This document shows, piece by piece, positions 56,013-63,776 of a DNA stretch of 64,000 nt. The DNA lies in contig PDRO01000002.1 in assembly GCA_002748155.1 (NCBI GenBank), positions 62,001-126,000 of the forward strand. The letters are read 5' to 3'. The position numbers were made by a program, and so were the translations under genes. The stretch is from Actinomycetales bacterium. GTDB taxonomy: Bacteria; Actinomycetota; Actinomycetes; Actinomycetales; Dermatophilaceae. Each line of letters opens with the position of its first letter. Position 1 is the first letter of the stretch. The notes beneath the pieces were generated by a model. That model did not search any database. It worked only from the letters and a program-made list of their open reading frames with translations, and was not told the origin of the DNA.

Positions 56013-57011
56013 TCAGTCGCCGACGGCCCGACGAGCCGCCTGCTCACCGGCCTCCGGCTGGGGTCGCGCCTCGGTTCCGGCCGTCCCGGTAGACACCGGG
56101 TCGGCAGTAGGCACGGGAGCGTGCACGGGATCGCGGCGAGCGACCTGTGGTTTGAGGGCGTAGGTCGGCCGCGGAACGGGAACGGGGTTCCAGGTCGGGC
56201 CGTCCAACCCGCTTCGCGAGGCCGCCCGCTGACCACGCGACGTCGCTGCCGCCGTGGTGTCTCGCGCGACAGCCGCCGGTGCCGAGGCCACATCCGCCGG
56301 TATGCCGTCAGCGTGTTCGGACGCGGCCCGGCGCGGCTCCGACGCGGCGGGTGCCCCGGCGACCGACGTGTGCCTATTCGGGGAGGACGCCGCCATGGAC
56401 CGGTCGAAACGACGCCGGGTCCGCTCGCGCACCGCGGCATACCGAAGCATGAAAACGGCGAGCGGGACCGCAACAACAGAAGCAGCGACCCCCCACCATG
56501 GTGCTCGTCCGAGCACGGCCAACACGATCGTGGTCGGCACCGACCCGAGGGCGACCAGCAGGAACACCACCCGGGCCCAACGCGCAACCGGCCGGGACCC
56601 GCGTCGGGCCCCGGTATGCCGGTGCTGCCGATTGCCCCGCCCGTCGCCGGCAGCCGCTGTCGCTGCGGCCCCGGGGACGCCGGCCGACGGGCCGCTATGA
56701 GTCGGAGGGGCCGAGATCGACGGTGCCGCAGCCGCTCCGCCAGCTGTGCCGCGGCCTCGGGCCACGAGCGGGGACTGCGGCACGACCGGATGCCGGGACG
56801 GCGGTGCCGTGCCTGCCGCGATCATGGCCGCCGGGGGCCGGGCTTCGGACAAAGCCCGGACCGGTCGCCGGTCGAGCAAGTGCATCGCCTCGCTGAACTG
56901 GTCGATCGAGCGCGCGGTAGTCATGGCTTCGCGGCGGCGGACCCAGTGCTGCACGAGGAAGGCAGCCCAGATCGCCACGACCGCGACGAAAACCAAGGAA
57001 GAGGGCTGCAC
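56013..57011 (-). CDS. SepX/GlpR-type cell-division membrane protein
   Basis: 332 aa with an N-terminal membrane helix (VQPSSLVFVAVVAIWAAFLVQHWVRRREA in part: SLVFVAVVAIWAAFLV), the conserved ARSIDQFSEAMHLLDRR segment, a long Ala/Pro-rich linker, then two close hydrophobic helices (ARVVFLLVALGSVPTTIVLAVLG, WWGVAASVVAVPLAVFML) and a disordered tail. This is the architecture of SepX in Streptomyces and of the Glp receptor GlpR in Corynebacterium, membrane proteins that help the Z ring. It lies after galU-(moeA)-GNAT, as Rv0996 does after Rv0993-Rv0995. The GTG start is 7 nt after TAGCGT. Its usual partner Glp (a MoeA) is reduced to a remnant nearby. Confidence 0.78.
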   Translation of the reverse strand: MQPSSLVFVAVVAIWAAFLVQHWVRRREAMTTARSIDQFSEAMHLLDRRPVRALSEARPPAAMIAAGTAPPSRHPVVPQSPLVARGRGTAGGAAAAPSISAPPTHSGPSAGVPGAAATAAAGDGRGNRQHRHTGARRGSRPVARWARVVFLLVALGSVPTTIVLAVLGRAPWWGVAASVVAVPLAVFMLRYAAVRERTRRRFDRSMAASSPNRHTSVAGAPAASEPRRAASEHADGIPADVASAPAAVARDTTAAATSRGQRAASRSGLDGPTWNPVPVPRPTYALKPQVARRDPVHAPVPTADPVSTGTAGTEARPQPEAGEQAARRAVGD

Positions 57012-57018
57012 GAGCCCT

Positions 57019-57024
57019 ACGCTA
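57019..57024 (-). promoter_or_regulatory. -10 element of the SepX/GlpR gene, leaderless type
   Basis: TAGCGT on the minus strand ends 7 nt before the GTG start. Confidence 0.4.
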
Positions 57025-57104
57025 AGGACCCCGGGACGCACCACTGGGGACCTCGCCCGGTGTGTCGCGCATGATGCTGGAGTGCGCCCTGTGACTGGTG
57101 TGGC

Positions 57105-57722
57105 TCAGCGGACCTGGTTCCACCGCGAAGACACCGGTAGTCCGCCAGTGTCCTCACGGGTCAGTGCGAAGGTGCGGTGATTGCGCCAGGCACCTTCGAT
57201 GTGCAAGAAGCGCTCGCGAATCCCTTCGTCCCGGAACTGGAGATGCTCGACGACCCGTAGCGACGCGGCGTTCTCCGGCCGGATGTTGACCTCGACGCGG
57301 TGCAACCCGAACGGGCCCAGGGCATAGGTCGTCACCGCGGCAAGCGTCCGGGTGGCTATGCCCTGACCGGCGTGCGCCTCGGAGACCCAATAGCCGACAG
57401 CGGCTGACTGCAACGACCCACGGACGATGCCGAACAGGTGCACTTGACCGACGAGCTCCCCCGCCAGCTCGATCACCCAGGGCCGAGTCAGCCCGAAACG
57501 AGCCTCTCGGTTGAGGTTCTGCACGTAGCGCCAGAAACTCACCGTGGGCACCTGCCCGTCGGGTGGCGTCGGCTCCCAGCGTGCGACGTATCCCGCATTG
57601 GCTTGCCGGAGGGCATGCCACTCGTTGCGGTCCGAACGCCTCAATGGCCGAAGCACCAAAGGCTGGTAGGCATCGTCGACGCTGACCACTACCGGCCACG
57701 GGTGATGCTCGCCACTAGACAT
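57105..57722 (-). CDS. GNAT-family N-acetyltransferase (RimJ-like)
   Basis: A 205-aa acetyltransferase. LVLRPLRRSDRNEWHALR opens the fold, VGYWVSEAHAGQGIATRTLAAV is the acetyl-CoA loop (Q/RxxGxG/A type), and HRVEVNIRPENAASLRVVEHLQF is the RimJ/RimL signature before the last strand. Substrates may be ribosomal protein N-termini or other amines. Its ATG overlaps the stop of the moeA remnant by 8 nt, the junction expected for moeA-rimJ. Same locus as Rv0995. Confidence 0.9.
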   Translation of the reverse strand: MSSGEHHPWPVVVSVDDAYQPLVLRPLRRSDRNEWHALRQANAGYVARWEPTPPDGQVPTVSFWRYVQNLNREARFGLTRPWVIELAGELVGQVHLFGIVRGSLQSAAVGYWVSEAHAGQGIATRTLAAVTTYALGPFGLHRVEVNIRPENAASLRVVEHLQFRDEGIRERFLHIEGAWRNHRTFALTREDTGGLPVSSRWNQVR

Positions 57723-57864
57723 CGTGCGCCAGATCGATGAGTTCGGCACCGGTCGACAGCACACTGGAGTGCCCGGCTGCTGCACGTGCCCCGATCGGCT
57801 GGGGGCCGACGACCAAGCCGGCGGCCAGAACCGATGCGGTTACATGCTGTTCGACGGTGCGCAT
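57715..57864 (-). pseudogene. moeA: Remnant of moeA/glp (molybdopterin molybdenumtransferase/gephyrin-like)
   Basis: A 49-codon frame, MRTVEQHVTASVLAAG..., lies exactly where moeA sits between galU and rimJ in relatives. MRTVEQH is the classic MoeA N-terminus, and the end (VLSTGAELIDLAHDV) resembles either the MoeA motif VxSTGxELxxP or the C-terminal GTxLxVWDL. A full MoeA has about 400 residues, so nearly everything, including the MPT-binding core, is gone. The stop still overlaps the GNAT start. It reads as an internal deletion that kept both ends. It might persist as a coupling ORF. The identification rests on position and short motifs. Confidence 0.55.
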
Positions 57865-57880
57865 CAGTCGCGAGTGCCCC

Positions 57881-59305
57881 CTAGACCCCGTCCGGCGCAC
57901 TGTCGCCGATCACAGCCCCGTCAGGAACCGTCGTCGGGGTGTCGACCTCGAGAGTGACCGCCCCGGCACACACGACACCGGAACCAAAGGTGACATCGCC
58001 GCGGACCTGCAAGGAGGTGCACCGGCGCAACGACGGCACCCCGGCGGGGAACCGGCGCTCGAAGTCGGGCACCAAGGTGAATCCCGGGCCAAGGTCGATC
58101 CGGGGTTCTGGTCCGTCGACGAGCTGCTCGATCTGCCAGGAGTCGTCGAGCCGATACCGATCCGAGCGCAGCAGGGCTAGCTCGTTGGTCGTCTTCACCG
58201 GACGGAACCGGCTCCGGGGCACGAGCATGGCCGCCGACCCGTCGATCGAACCGATCGCCGAACCCATCGCGGTCTCGATCTGGATAACTTCAGTCGAGGA
58301 TTTGTCGGAAGGATCCACCGTCTTGCGATTGACGATGATCGGCAACCCCAGCCCACCGGGCTGAGCCAATCGCCGGGCGAGCACGTCGAGGTCGAGCCAC
58401 AGATTGTTGGCGTTGAAGGTCGGATGGCGGGTCTCGTCGGTGAAGTAGTGCTCCTCACCGGCCGGCACCATGGCACTCTCACGCAACACGATCTGGCCGT
58501 CCGCGCGTCGGCGGGCCAAATGCCCACCCTTGCGGTCGTTGACCGTGCGTTGGCAGACCTCCGCCAGGAATGGCACTTCGTGCTCGATGAGCCAAGCAGC
58601 AATGTCCGGGTCGCAGGTCGCGCCCAAGTTGTCACCGTTGGAAATGAAGACATACCGGATCCCCCGCGCCCGTAGTGCGTCTAGCACTCCGCTGGTCAGC
58701 AGGGATAGATAGACGTCACCGTGACCTGGTGGGCACCACTGCAGCTCGGCGTCGGCGGGCCAGTCGACCGGGTAGAGGTCACCGGCGCGCAGCTTGGGCT
58801 CCGAGCCCTGCTCGAACCCCAACGGCAGACCCTCGACGGGGAGCTGGGGGTAGGCGGACAGCAGTTGCTCGGTCTGTGCACGGGTGCGGAAGGAGTTCAT
58901 GAAGAGCAACGGCAACGCGACTCCATAACGCTCCCGCAACCCGAGCACCTGCCGGGCGATGACGTCGAGGAACGTCAAGCCGTCCCGCACCGGAAGCGCG
59001 GTCTTGGCCCCGGTCAACCCCATGCTCGTGCCAAGGCCACCGTTGAGCTTGACGACCGCCACCAAGCCCAATGCAGTGGCCCGCGCGTCGTCCCCAGCCC
59101 GGACACCGGCCAGCGTCGGCAGCTCGGTGAGCGGCTCGATCGATCCCTCCGGCACCAACCCTCGGGCTCCGCCGGCCAACTGCTCGTAGTAGCTCTCGAA
59201 AACCGCGATACTGCGCTCGTCGATGCCACGCTCGACCATCCGGCGCCGAGCCTCGGCCAGGCCGTCAGGGTGGACGGCGCCAACGACTCCGCTGTCGGTC
59301 TTCAT
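57881..59305 (-). CDS. UTP--glucose-1-phosphate uridylyltransferase, UDPGP (eukaryotic-like) type
   Basis: Makes UDP-glucose for glycogen, trehalose and cell-wall sugars. The 474-aa protein has VVKLNGGLGTSMGLTGAKTAL (the UDPGP nucleotide loop), PLLFMNSFRT, WCPPGHGDVYLSL, FISNGDNLGATCD, NDRKGGHLA, ESAMVPAGEEHYF and FNANNLWLDLDVL, with a C-terminal beta-helix part. This is the UGP2/UDPGP family, also found in Bifidobacterium and other actinobacteria, not the small bacterial GalU. The locus is the usual galU position. The ATG has only weak upstream signals. Confidence 0.93.
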   Translation of the reverse strand: MKTDSGVVGAVHPDGLAEARRRMVERGIDERSIAVFESYYEQLAGGARGLVPEGSIEPLTELPTLAGVRAGDDARATALGLVAVVKLNGGLGTSMGLTGAKTALPVRDGLTFLDVIARQVLGLRERYGVALPLLFMNSFRTRAQTEQLLSAYPQLPVEGLPLGFEQGSEPKLRAGDLYPVDWPADAELQWCPPGHGDVYLSLLTSGVLDALRARGIRYVFISNGDNLGATCDPDIAAWLIEHEVPFLAEVCQRTVNDRKGGHLARRRADGQIVLRESAMVPAGEEHYFTDETRHPTFNANNLWLDLDVLARRLAQPGGLGLPIIVNRKTVDPSDKSSTEVIQIETAMGSAIGSIDGSAAMLVPRSRFRPVKTTNELALLRSDRYRLDDSWQIEQLVDGPEPRIDLGPGFTLVPDFERRFPAGVPSLRRCTSLQVRGDVTFGSGVVCAGAVTLEVDTPTTVPDGAVIGDSAPDGV

Positions 59306-59513
59306 CGGTTCATCGCGTTATAGACGTTGTAGACCATGAACATCGCCCCAGGCTAGGCCCTTGTCTGCTGCGGGAGCCAGAACAGGCAACGTGACACGGC
59401 AGTTGTGTCGGCTGCGGCATCGGATCGGGGCCGTTTCCTGGTCTCGTGCCGTGATGGTCCCGCTCGGTCGAGACCAAGGACCACCGGCGACCGGGGCGTG
59501 CCCGGCCTGACAG

Positions 59514-62165
59514 TCAGGCTTGCGGCACGAACCGCAATTCGTCGCTCTGGTCCGCGATCACCGCGTCTTTCGTGAACGGCCATGGATACCCGGTGCCGGC
59601 GGCCCAGGCACCGACCTGGTCCCCGTAGTGATCGGCATACGGATGACCACTGACCCCGGCCTGGGCCACCCACGTGGAGGAATCGAAGTCTGCCAAGTCG
59701 ACGATCATCCGCATCGACGGCGCCGAGGTCACCGTGTAGGAACCTGATTCGGCGAGCCAGTCGAAGGCCGACACCGCGCCCGGACCCCCACCGACTGGGA
59801 CCGGTCCTCCACCGGCCATCGCCTGCGCGAGCCCGGAGGCACGCTCGCCGTCCAGGACCGGATGGGTGAGCGTCACTGAATGCAACTTGCCCCACGACCA
59901 CTTGTCGACATCGGAGCTGACCTGGCGGGTGAGATCCAGCCGGGCCTGCACGAGAGCATCGGAGAGAATCACGTCACGGCTCTCGATGACCGATGGTGTG
60001 CTCTTGTCGTCCCACCACGGATCGTTGGAGTGGTCGAGCAGGGCAGCCACAGCCGACTGCCAGCGCGCCCCGCCGTCGGCACGTAAGTCGTCCGGGAGTT
60101 CGTCGTCGAAGGTCCGTTCCAACAGCCGGGCCCAAACGGCCGCATAGTATGCCGCAGCCGCTGCGGCCGGCTGCTGGTCGACCGGGCTCGTGCAATCCCA
60201 GGTGCGCAACAGATCCTGCGCTTCCGCAGTGAACGGGTCGTCGGACAAGTCGATCCGCAGCAGCGCCGCCACCAAGGTCGGGGCGAAGTCATTGCGAGTG
60301 TCGGCCTGGATCGCCTGCAGGTCGGTGACCCCGAGTGTCTGCTGGCCGGTCAACAGGTCACGGATCCGGTCGCTACGCCACCCGGGGTCCCATTCTGCGG
60401 AGAGGAAGGGCGTCGACGACGTGCTGACCATCTGGTCAGCCGCCACGATGAACCCGGCCCTGGGGTTGAGCGCCCACGGCATGTCGTCGAACGGCACCCA
60501 GCCCTGCCAATCCCATTGGGAGTCCGAGCCGGGTGAGGGAAGGTAGCCCGGCTTCGTGCCCGGGGTCGACGCTCGGCGTACCGGCACCAGACCCGCCGAC
60601 TGGTACCCGATATTGCCCTCGACATCGGCGTAGAGCAGGCTCAGCGCCGGCGCGACGAAGGACCGGGCCGCGTCGCGGAAGCTCGCGAAGTCTTCGGCCG
60701 CGTCGAGCGCGAAGATCGCGTCGGCGGTGGTGCCCGGCTCCAGTCCGCTCCAGGCGATCGATACAGCCAGTGCCTCCTGTTGCACGACTCCTCCGATGAC
60801 CGGCCGACGGCCCGCGGCAGCGACCTGCTCGGAAACCTCACTGAGGATCGGGCCGTGATCAGTGCTTCGCACTTGCAGGTGCACGTCGTCGCCGCCGCGC
60901 ACCCGGATGGTCTCGGTGCGCACCTGCAACGGCATCGGCTGACCATCGCGCATGTATGCCGTGTCAGTGAGCTTTTCGAGGAAGAAGTCGGTGACGTCAG
61001 CGCCTAGGCTGCTCATTGCCCACGCGATCCGGGCATTGTGCCCGATGATGATGCCCGGCACTCCGGCGAGGGAGAAACCCGCAACCTCGAAAGGACAGGT
61101 GGCATCGACGTTGCGGCAATGCAGGCCGACCTGATACCAGACATCGGGGATGCCGACCCCCAGATGGGGATCGTTTGCCAGGATCGGTTTCCCGGTGCTC
61201 GAGCGGTCCGGCCCGACGACCCACGAATTAGAACTCATGGTCGTGCTGCGGCCGCCAAGGTCGCTCAGACCGGACAGGGCCCAGTCCGTCGAGGTCCAGA
61301 GCGTCGACGGTGCCGCGCGGACGGCCGACCAGCCGGGTGCCGCCACGACGCTGGGCTGGATCCCGGGCGGTGCCGCCGTCGGGGTGCCGGGCACACTCGC
61401 GATGTCCGTCAGGGCCGGTGGGACGATCGAGGCGGCGCTGTCCTGGTGAGGTGACCAATCAACAGTGGACAGGATCGGACGGTGCTCGGTGGCCGGAAAC
61501 GGCGGGTAGAGCACGGCCACCTGCTGACGGCTCAGAGTTGCACTGAGCCGGGCCCGAGCCAACTCGTGCTGGTAGTTGGCTTTCAGATCCCAGGCCATCG
61601 CTTTGAGCCAGACCAGCGAGTCGATCTCGTCCCAGGGTTCGACACGGTAGTCGGGCGATGACAGGCCGAGAACGACGTATTCCAAACCGAGATCGGACGG
61701 CTCGGTGCGCCGGTCCAGGTAGTCGTTGACGCCCTCGGCGTATGCCGTCAGGTACTGCCGGGTGGCCGGGGCCAGTTTGGGCAGTTCTGCTTCGGCGATC
61801 CGGCGCCAGCCCAAGGTGCGCACGACCATGTCCGACTCGATCCCGTCGGGTCCGACAAGCTCGGCCAGGGTGCCGCTGGCCGTGTGCCGCCGCAGGTCCA
61901 TCTGGAAAAACCGGTCCTGAGCGGTGACGAAGCCCTGGGCCCGGAACAAGTCACGAGCGGACTCGGCATACACATGTGGCACTCCGAGACTGTCGCGGAT
62001 CACCTCGACGGGGCCGTCAAGCCCGGCCAACGTGATCTCCCCGCCGTGTTGTGGCCACGATCGACGCACGAGGGCCGCGCCGAAGACGACGCTACCAACC
62101 AGGGTGACCGTCAGTAGTACGCCGACAGCCAGCCCTATCCGTTTCAGCAATCGTGCGCGTGCCAC
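59514..62165 (-). CDS. Penicillin acylase/acyl-homoserine-lactone acylase family Ntn hydrolase
   Basis: An 883-aa precursor: an N-terminal signal or anchor helix (RIGLAVGVLLTVTLVGSVVFG), the alpha part (VEVIRDSLGVPHVYAESARDLFRAQGFVTAQDRFFQMD in pieces), a spacer, and the beta chain starting at the nucleophile Ser312 of SNSWVVGPDRS, followed by GKPILANDPHLG, the oxyanion and Asn regions (LYADVEGNIGYQSAGLVPVR) and NPRAGFIVAADQ. These enzymes mature by autocleavage and cleave amide bonds of penicillins, N-acyl homoserine lactones or lipopeptides; which is not readable here. It should act outside the membrane. The GTG start lies 6 nt after TAGTCT. Confidence 0.93.
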   Translation of the reverse strand: MARARLLKRIGLAVGVLLTVTLVGSVVFGAALVRRSWPQHGGEITLAGLDGPVEVIRDSLGVPHVYAESARDLFRAQGFVTAQDRFFQMDLRRHTASGTLAELVGPDGIESDMVVRTLGWRRIAEAELPKLAPATRQYLTAYAEGVNDYLDRRTEPSDLGLEYVVLGLSSPDYRVEPWDEIDSLVWLKAMAWDLKANYQHELARARLSATLSRQQVAVLYPPFPATEHRPILSTVDWSPHQDSAASIVPPALTDIASVPGTPTAAPPGIQPSVVAAPGWSAVRAAPSTLWTSTDWALSGLSDLGGRSTTMSSNSWVVGPDRSSTGKPILANDPHLGVGIPDVWYQVGLHCRNVDATCPFEVAGFSLAGVPGIIIGHNARIAWAMSSLGADVTDFFLEKLTDTAYMRDGQPMPLQVRTETIRVRGGDDVHLQVRSTDHGPILSEVSEQVAAAGRRPVIGGVVQQEALAVSIAWSGLEPGTTADAIFALDAAEDFASFRDAARSFVAPALSLLYADVEGNIGYQSAGLVPVRRASTPGTKPGYLPSPGSDSQWDWQGWVPFDDMPWALNPRAGFIVAADQMVSTSSTPFLSAEWDPGWRSDRIRDLLTGQQTLGVTDLQAIQADTRNDFAPTLVAALLRIDLSDDPFTAEAQDLLRTWDCTSPVDQQPAAAAAAYYAAVWARLLERTFDDELPDDLRADGGARWQSAVAALLDHSNDPWWDDKSTPSVIESRDVILSDALVQARLDLTRQVSSDVDKWSWGKLHSVTLTHPVLDGERASGLAQAMAGGGPVPVGGGPGAVSAFDWLAESGSYTVTSAPSMRMIVDLADFDSSTWVAQAGVSGHPYADHYGDQVGAWAAGTGYPWPFTKDAVIADQSDELRFVPQA

Positions 62166-62171
62166 CTGATG

Positions 62172-62177
62172 AGACTA
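62172..62177 (-). promoter_or_regulatory. -10 element of the penicillin-acylase gene, leaderless type
   Basis: TAGTCT on the minus strand ends 6 nt before the GTG start, the same hexamer and spacing as at ksgA; TGAACC lies 16 bp further upstream. Confidence 0.45.
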
Positions 62178-62309
62178 AGTCACCGGCGACCTCGGTTCAC
62201 GCAGCGCACGCCAACGAGAGCAGATGGGACGGCAGCCCGGATGCCCGGCGGACGTCGTTCCGCTGACAAAGGCGTAGACTTCCGCCGCTGTCTGAGCCAG
62301 GAGGACCGA

Positions 62310-62687
62310 GTGCCCACGTACGCCTACGCCTGCACGACGTGCGACCACACCTTCGACGCGGTGCAGTCGTTCAGTGACGACCCGCTGTCAGTATGCCCCG
62401 AATGCGAGGGCCGGCTACGCAAGGTCTACAACTCGATCGGGGTCACGTTCAAAGGATCGGGCTTTTACCGCACCGATTCGCGAGCCGCGTCGGGCAAGTC
62501 AGCGTCGAACGGCTCGGCGACAACCTCCGGTGGGTCGGGCAAGGCGTCCGAGGGGTCGGCCACATCGTCAGGGTCTACCGGGTCCGCAGAGTCATCGAGC
62601 TCGTCCGGTCAGTCGGGCGGTTCGGCCACGTCATCCACCGAATCGGGCAGCGGGTCCGGGTCGACCGGCACGACTTCCGGCAGCTGA
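62310..62687 (+). CDS. FmdB-family zinc ribbon protein with Ser/Gly-rich tail
   Basis: A 125-aa protein. The N-terminal 45 residues are the FmdB zinc ribbon (MPTYAYACTTCDHTFDAVQSF in part: YACTTCDHTF, VCPECEGRLRKVYNSIGVTFKGSGFY), with two CxxC pairs. The rest is a low-complexity tail of Ser, Gly and Thr. AGGAGG precedes the GTG start by 5 nt. FmdB proteins are thought to be regulators, but the function is not settled. It is commonly found near membrane SAF-type genes in actinobacteria, which fits the gene at the right edge. Confidence 0.92.
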   Translation: MPTYAYACTTCDHTFDAVQSFSDDPLSVCPECEGRLRKVYNSIGVTFKGSGFYRTDSRAASGKSASNGSATTSGGSGKASEGSATSSGSTGSAESSSSSGQSGGSATSSTESGSGSGSTGTTSGS

Positions 62688-62713
62688 CCGGGCGACCGGG
62701 AGTTGACCGGGCC

Positions 62714-62799
62714 CGACTCACTACGGGGCACGACTCACTACGGGGCACGACTCACTACGGGGCACGACTCACTGACCGGGCACGATTCACTACCCGGCA
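62714..62799 (+). repeat. 17-bp tandem repeat, five copies
   Basis: CGACTCACTACGGGGCA occurs three times exactly and twice in changed form (18 and 17 bp) just after the fmdB stop. It is non-coding. It is not a CRISPR: units abut with no spacers. Copy number probably varies between strains. Confidence 0.92.
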
Positions 62800-62844
62800 C
62801 AACCTCACCTGGCCAAGCACGAGCCCCTCGGCAACACGCTCGGG

Positions 62845-62853
62845 TTGTCCACA
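62845..62853 (+). promoter_or_regulatory. DnaA-box-like nonamer
   Basis: TTGTCCACA matches the DnaA box favoured in high-GC actinobacteria. It is single and lies in the gap before the phosphorylase gene, so no origin is implied. Confidence 0.3.
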
Positions 62854-62931
62854 GCCATCGTCCTGCTGACAGCAGCATCCACAGATCTGCTCGGGATGCC
62901 CAGGGCCGGGCCACGCGGGATGCCCCTGCCC

Positions 62932-62937
62932 TAGCCT
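62932..62937 (+). promoter_or_regulatory. -10 element of the MTAP/PNP-type gene, leaderless type
   Basis: TAGCCT ends 6 nt before the ATG; no Shine-Dalgarno is present. Confidence 0.4.
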
Positions 62938-62943
62938 TCCTCC

Positions 62944-63765
62944 ATGAGCACAGCGGGCATCGGAGTCATCGGCGGATCGGGGTTCTACAGCTTCCTCGAG
63001 GACGCACAGCGAGTGTCGGTCGACACTCCATTCGGCGAGCCGAGCGACGACCTCGTCGTCGGGCGGCTGCATGGTCGCACTGTCGCGTTCGTTGCCCGGC
63101 ACGGGCACGATCACCGGTTTCCTCCACACCGGGTGAACTACCGGGCCAATCTGTGGGCGTTGCGTTCGCTCGGCGTGCGCCAGGTGCTCGCCCCATGTGC
63201 TGTCGGATCGTTGCGGCCGGAACTGGGACCCGGCACGGTGGTGGTCCCGGACCAGATCGTCGATCGGACGTGGGGGCGTCCGCACACCGTATATGACGAG
63301 GTCGGCGGGGTCGTGCACGTCGCGTTCGCCGACCCGTACTGCGCCGCCGGGCGCTCGGCGGTCGCTGCTGCCCTGGCCGAGAGCGAGCTGCCGTATTCGC
63401 TCGGTGGCACGATTGTCGTCGTCAACGGCCCCCGCTTCTCCAGCCGGGCGGAGAGCGTCGGGCACCAACAATCCGGGTGGGCCCTCGTCGGGATGACGAC
63501 GATGCCCGAGGCGGCGATCGCTCGGGAACTGGCCATGTGCTACACGTCGGTGGCGATGGTCACGGATCTGGATGCCGGGCTTGAGCACGGCGAGGGGGTG
63601 ACCCACACGGAAGTGCTCGAGGTCTTCGCTCAGGCGATGCCCGGTTTCAAGGCGTTGATCGGCCAGGCCGTGGCCCGCCTGCCGGAGCATGCCGATGACC
63701 AGGCCGCCACCTGTCCTTGCCGCCGGGCGCTCGACGGGCGGACGCTGCCCTTCGAGCTGCCGTGA
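62944..63765 (+). CDS. MTAP/PNP family nucleoside phosphorylase
   Basis: Class II trimeric purine nucleoside phosphorylase fold, 273 aa. GIGVIGGSGFYSFLED at the start, the phosphate-site FVARHGHDHRFPPHRVNYRANLWAL (in pieces), LAPCAVGSLRPELGPGTVVVPDQIVDRT, VNGPRFSSRAESVGHQQSGW and VGMTTMPEAAIARELAMCY follow the family. Members cleave 5'-methylthioadenosine or inosine/guanosine with phosphate. The Met-Thr after VGM and the NGPRFSSRAES loop fit the MTAP-like branch, but the substrate is not certain. The start is 6 nt after TAGCCT. Confidence 0.9.
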   Translation: MSTAGIGVIGGSGFYSFLEDAQRVSVDTPFGEPSDDLVVGRLHGRTVAFVARHGHDHRFPPHRVNYRANLWALRSLGVRQVLAPCAVGSLRPELGPGTVVVPDQIVDRTWGRPHTVYDEVGGVVHVAFADPYCAAGRSAVAAALAESELPYSLGGTIVVVNGPRFSSRAESVGHQQSGWALVGMTTMPEAAIARELAMCYTSVAMVTDLDAGLEHGEGVTHTEVLEVFAQAMPGFKALIGQAVARLPEHADDQAATCPCRRALDGRTLPFELP

Positions 63766-63776
63766 CCTGGTCGGAC

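Noticed and set aside
62714..62799. Possible CRISPR array
   Set aside because: Units abut directly with no spacers and no cas genes are near.
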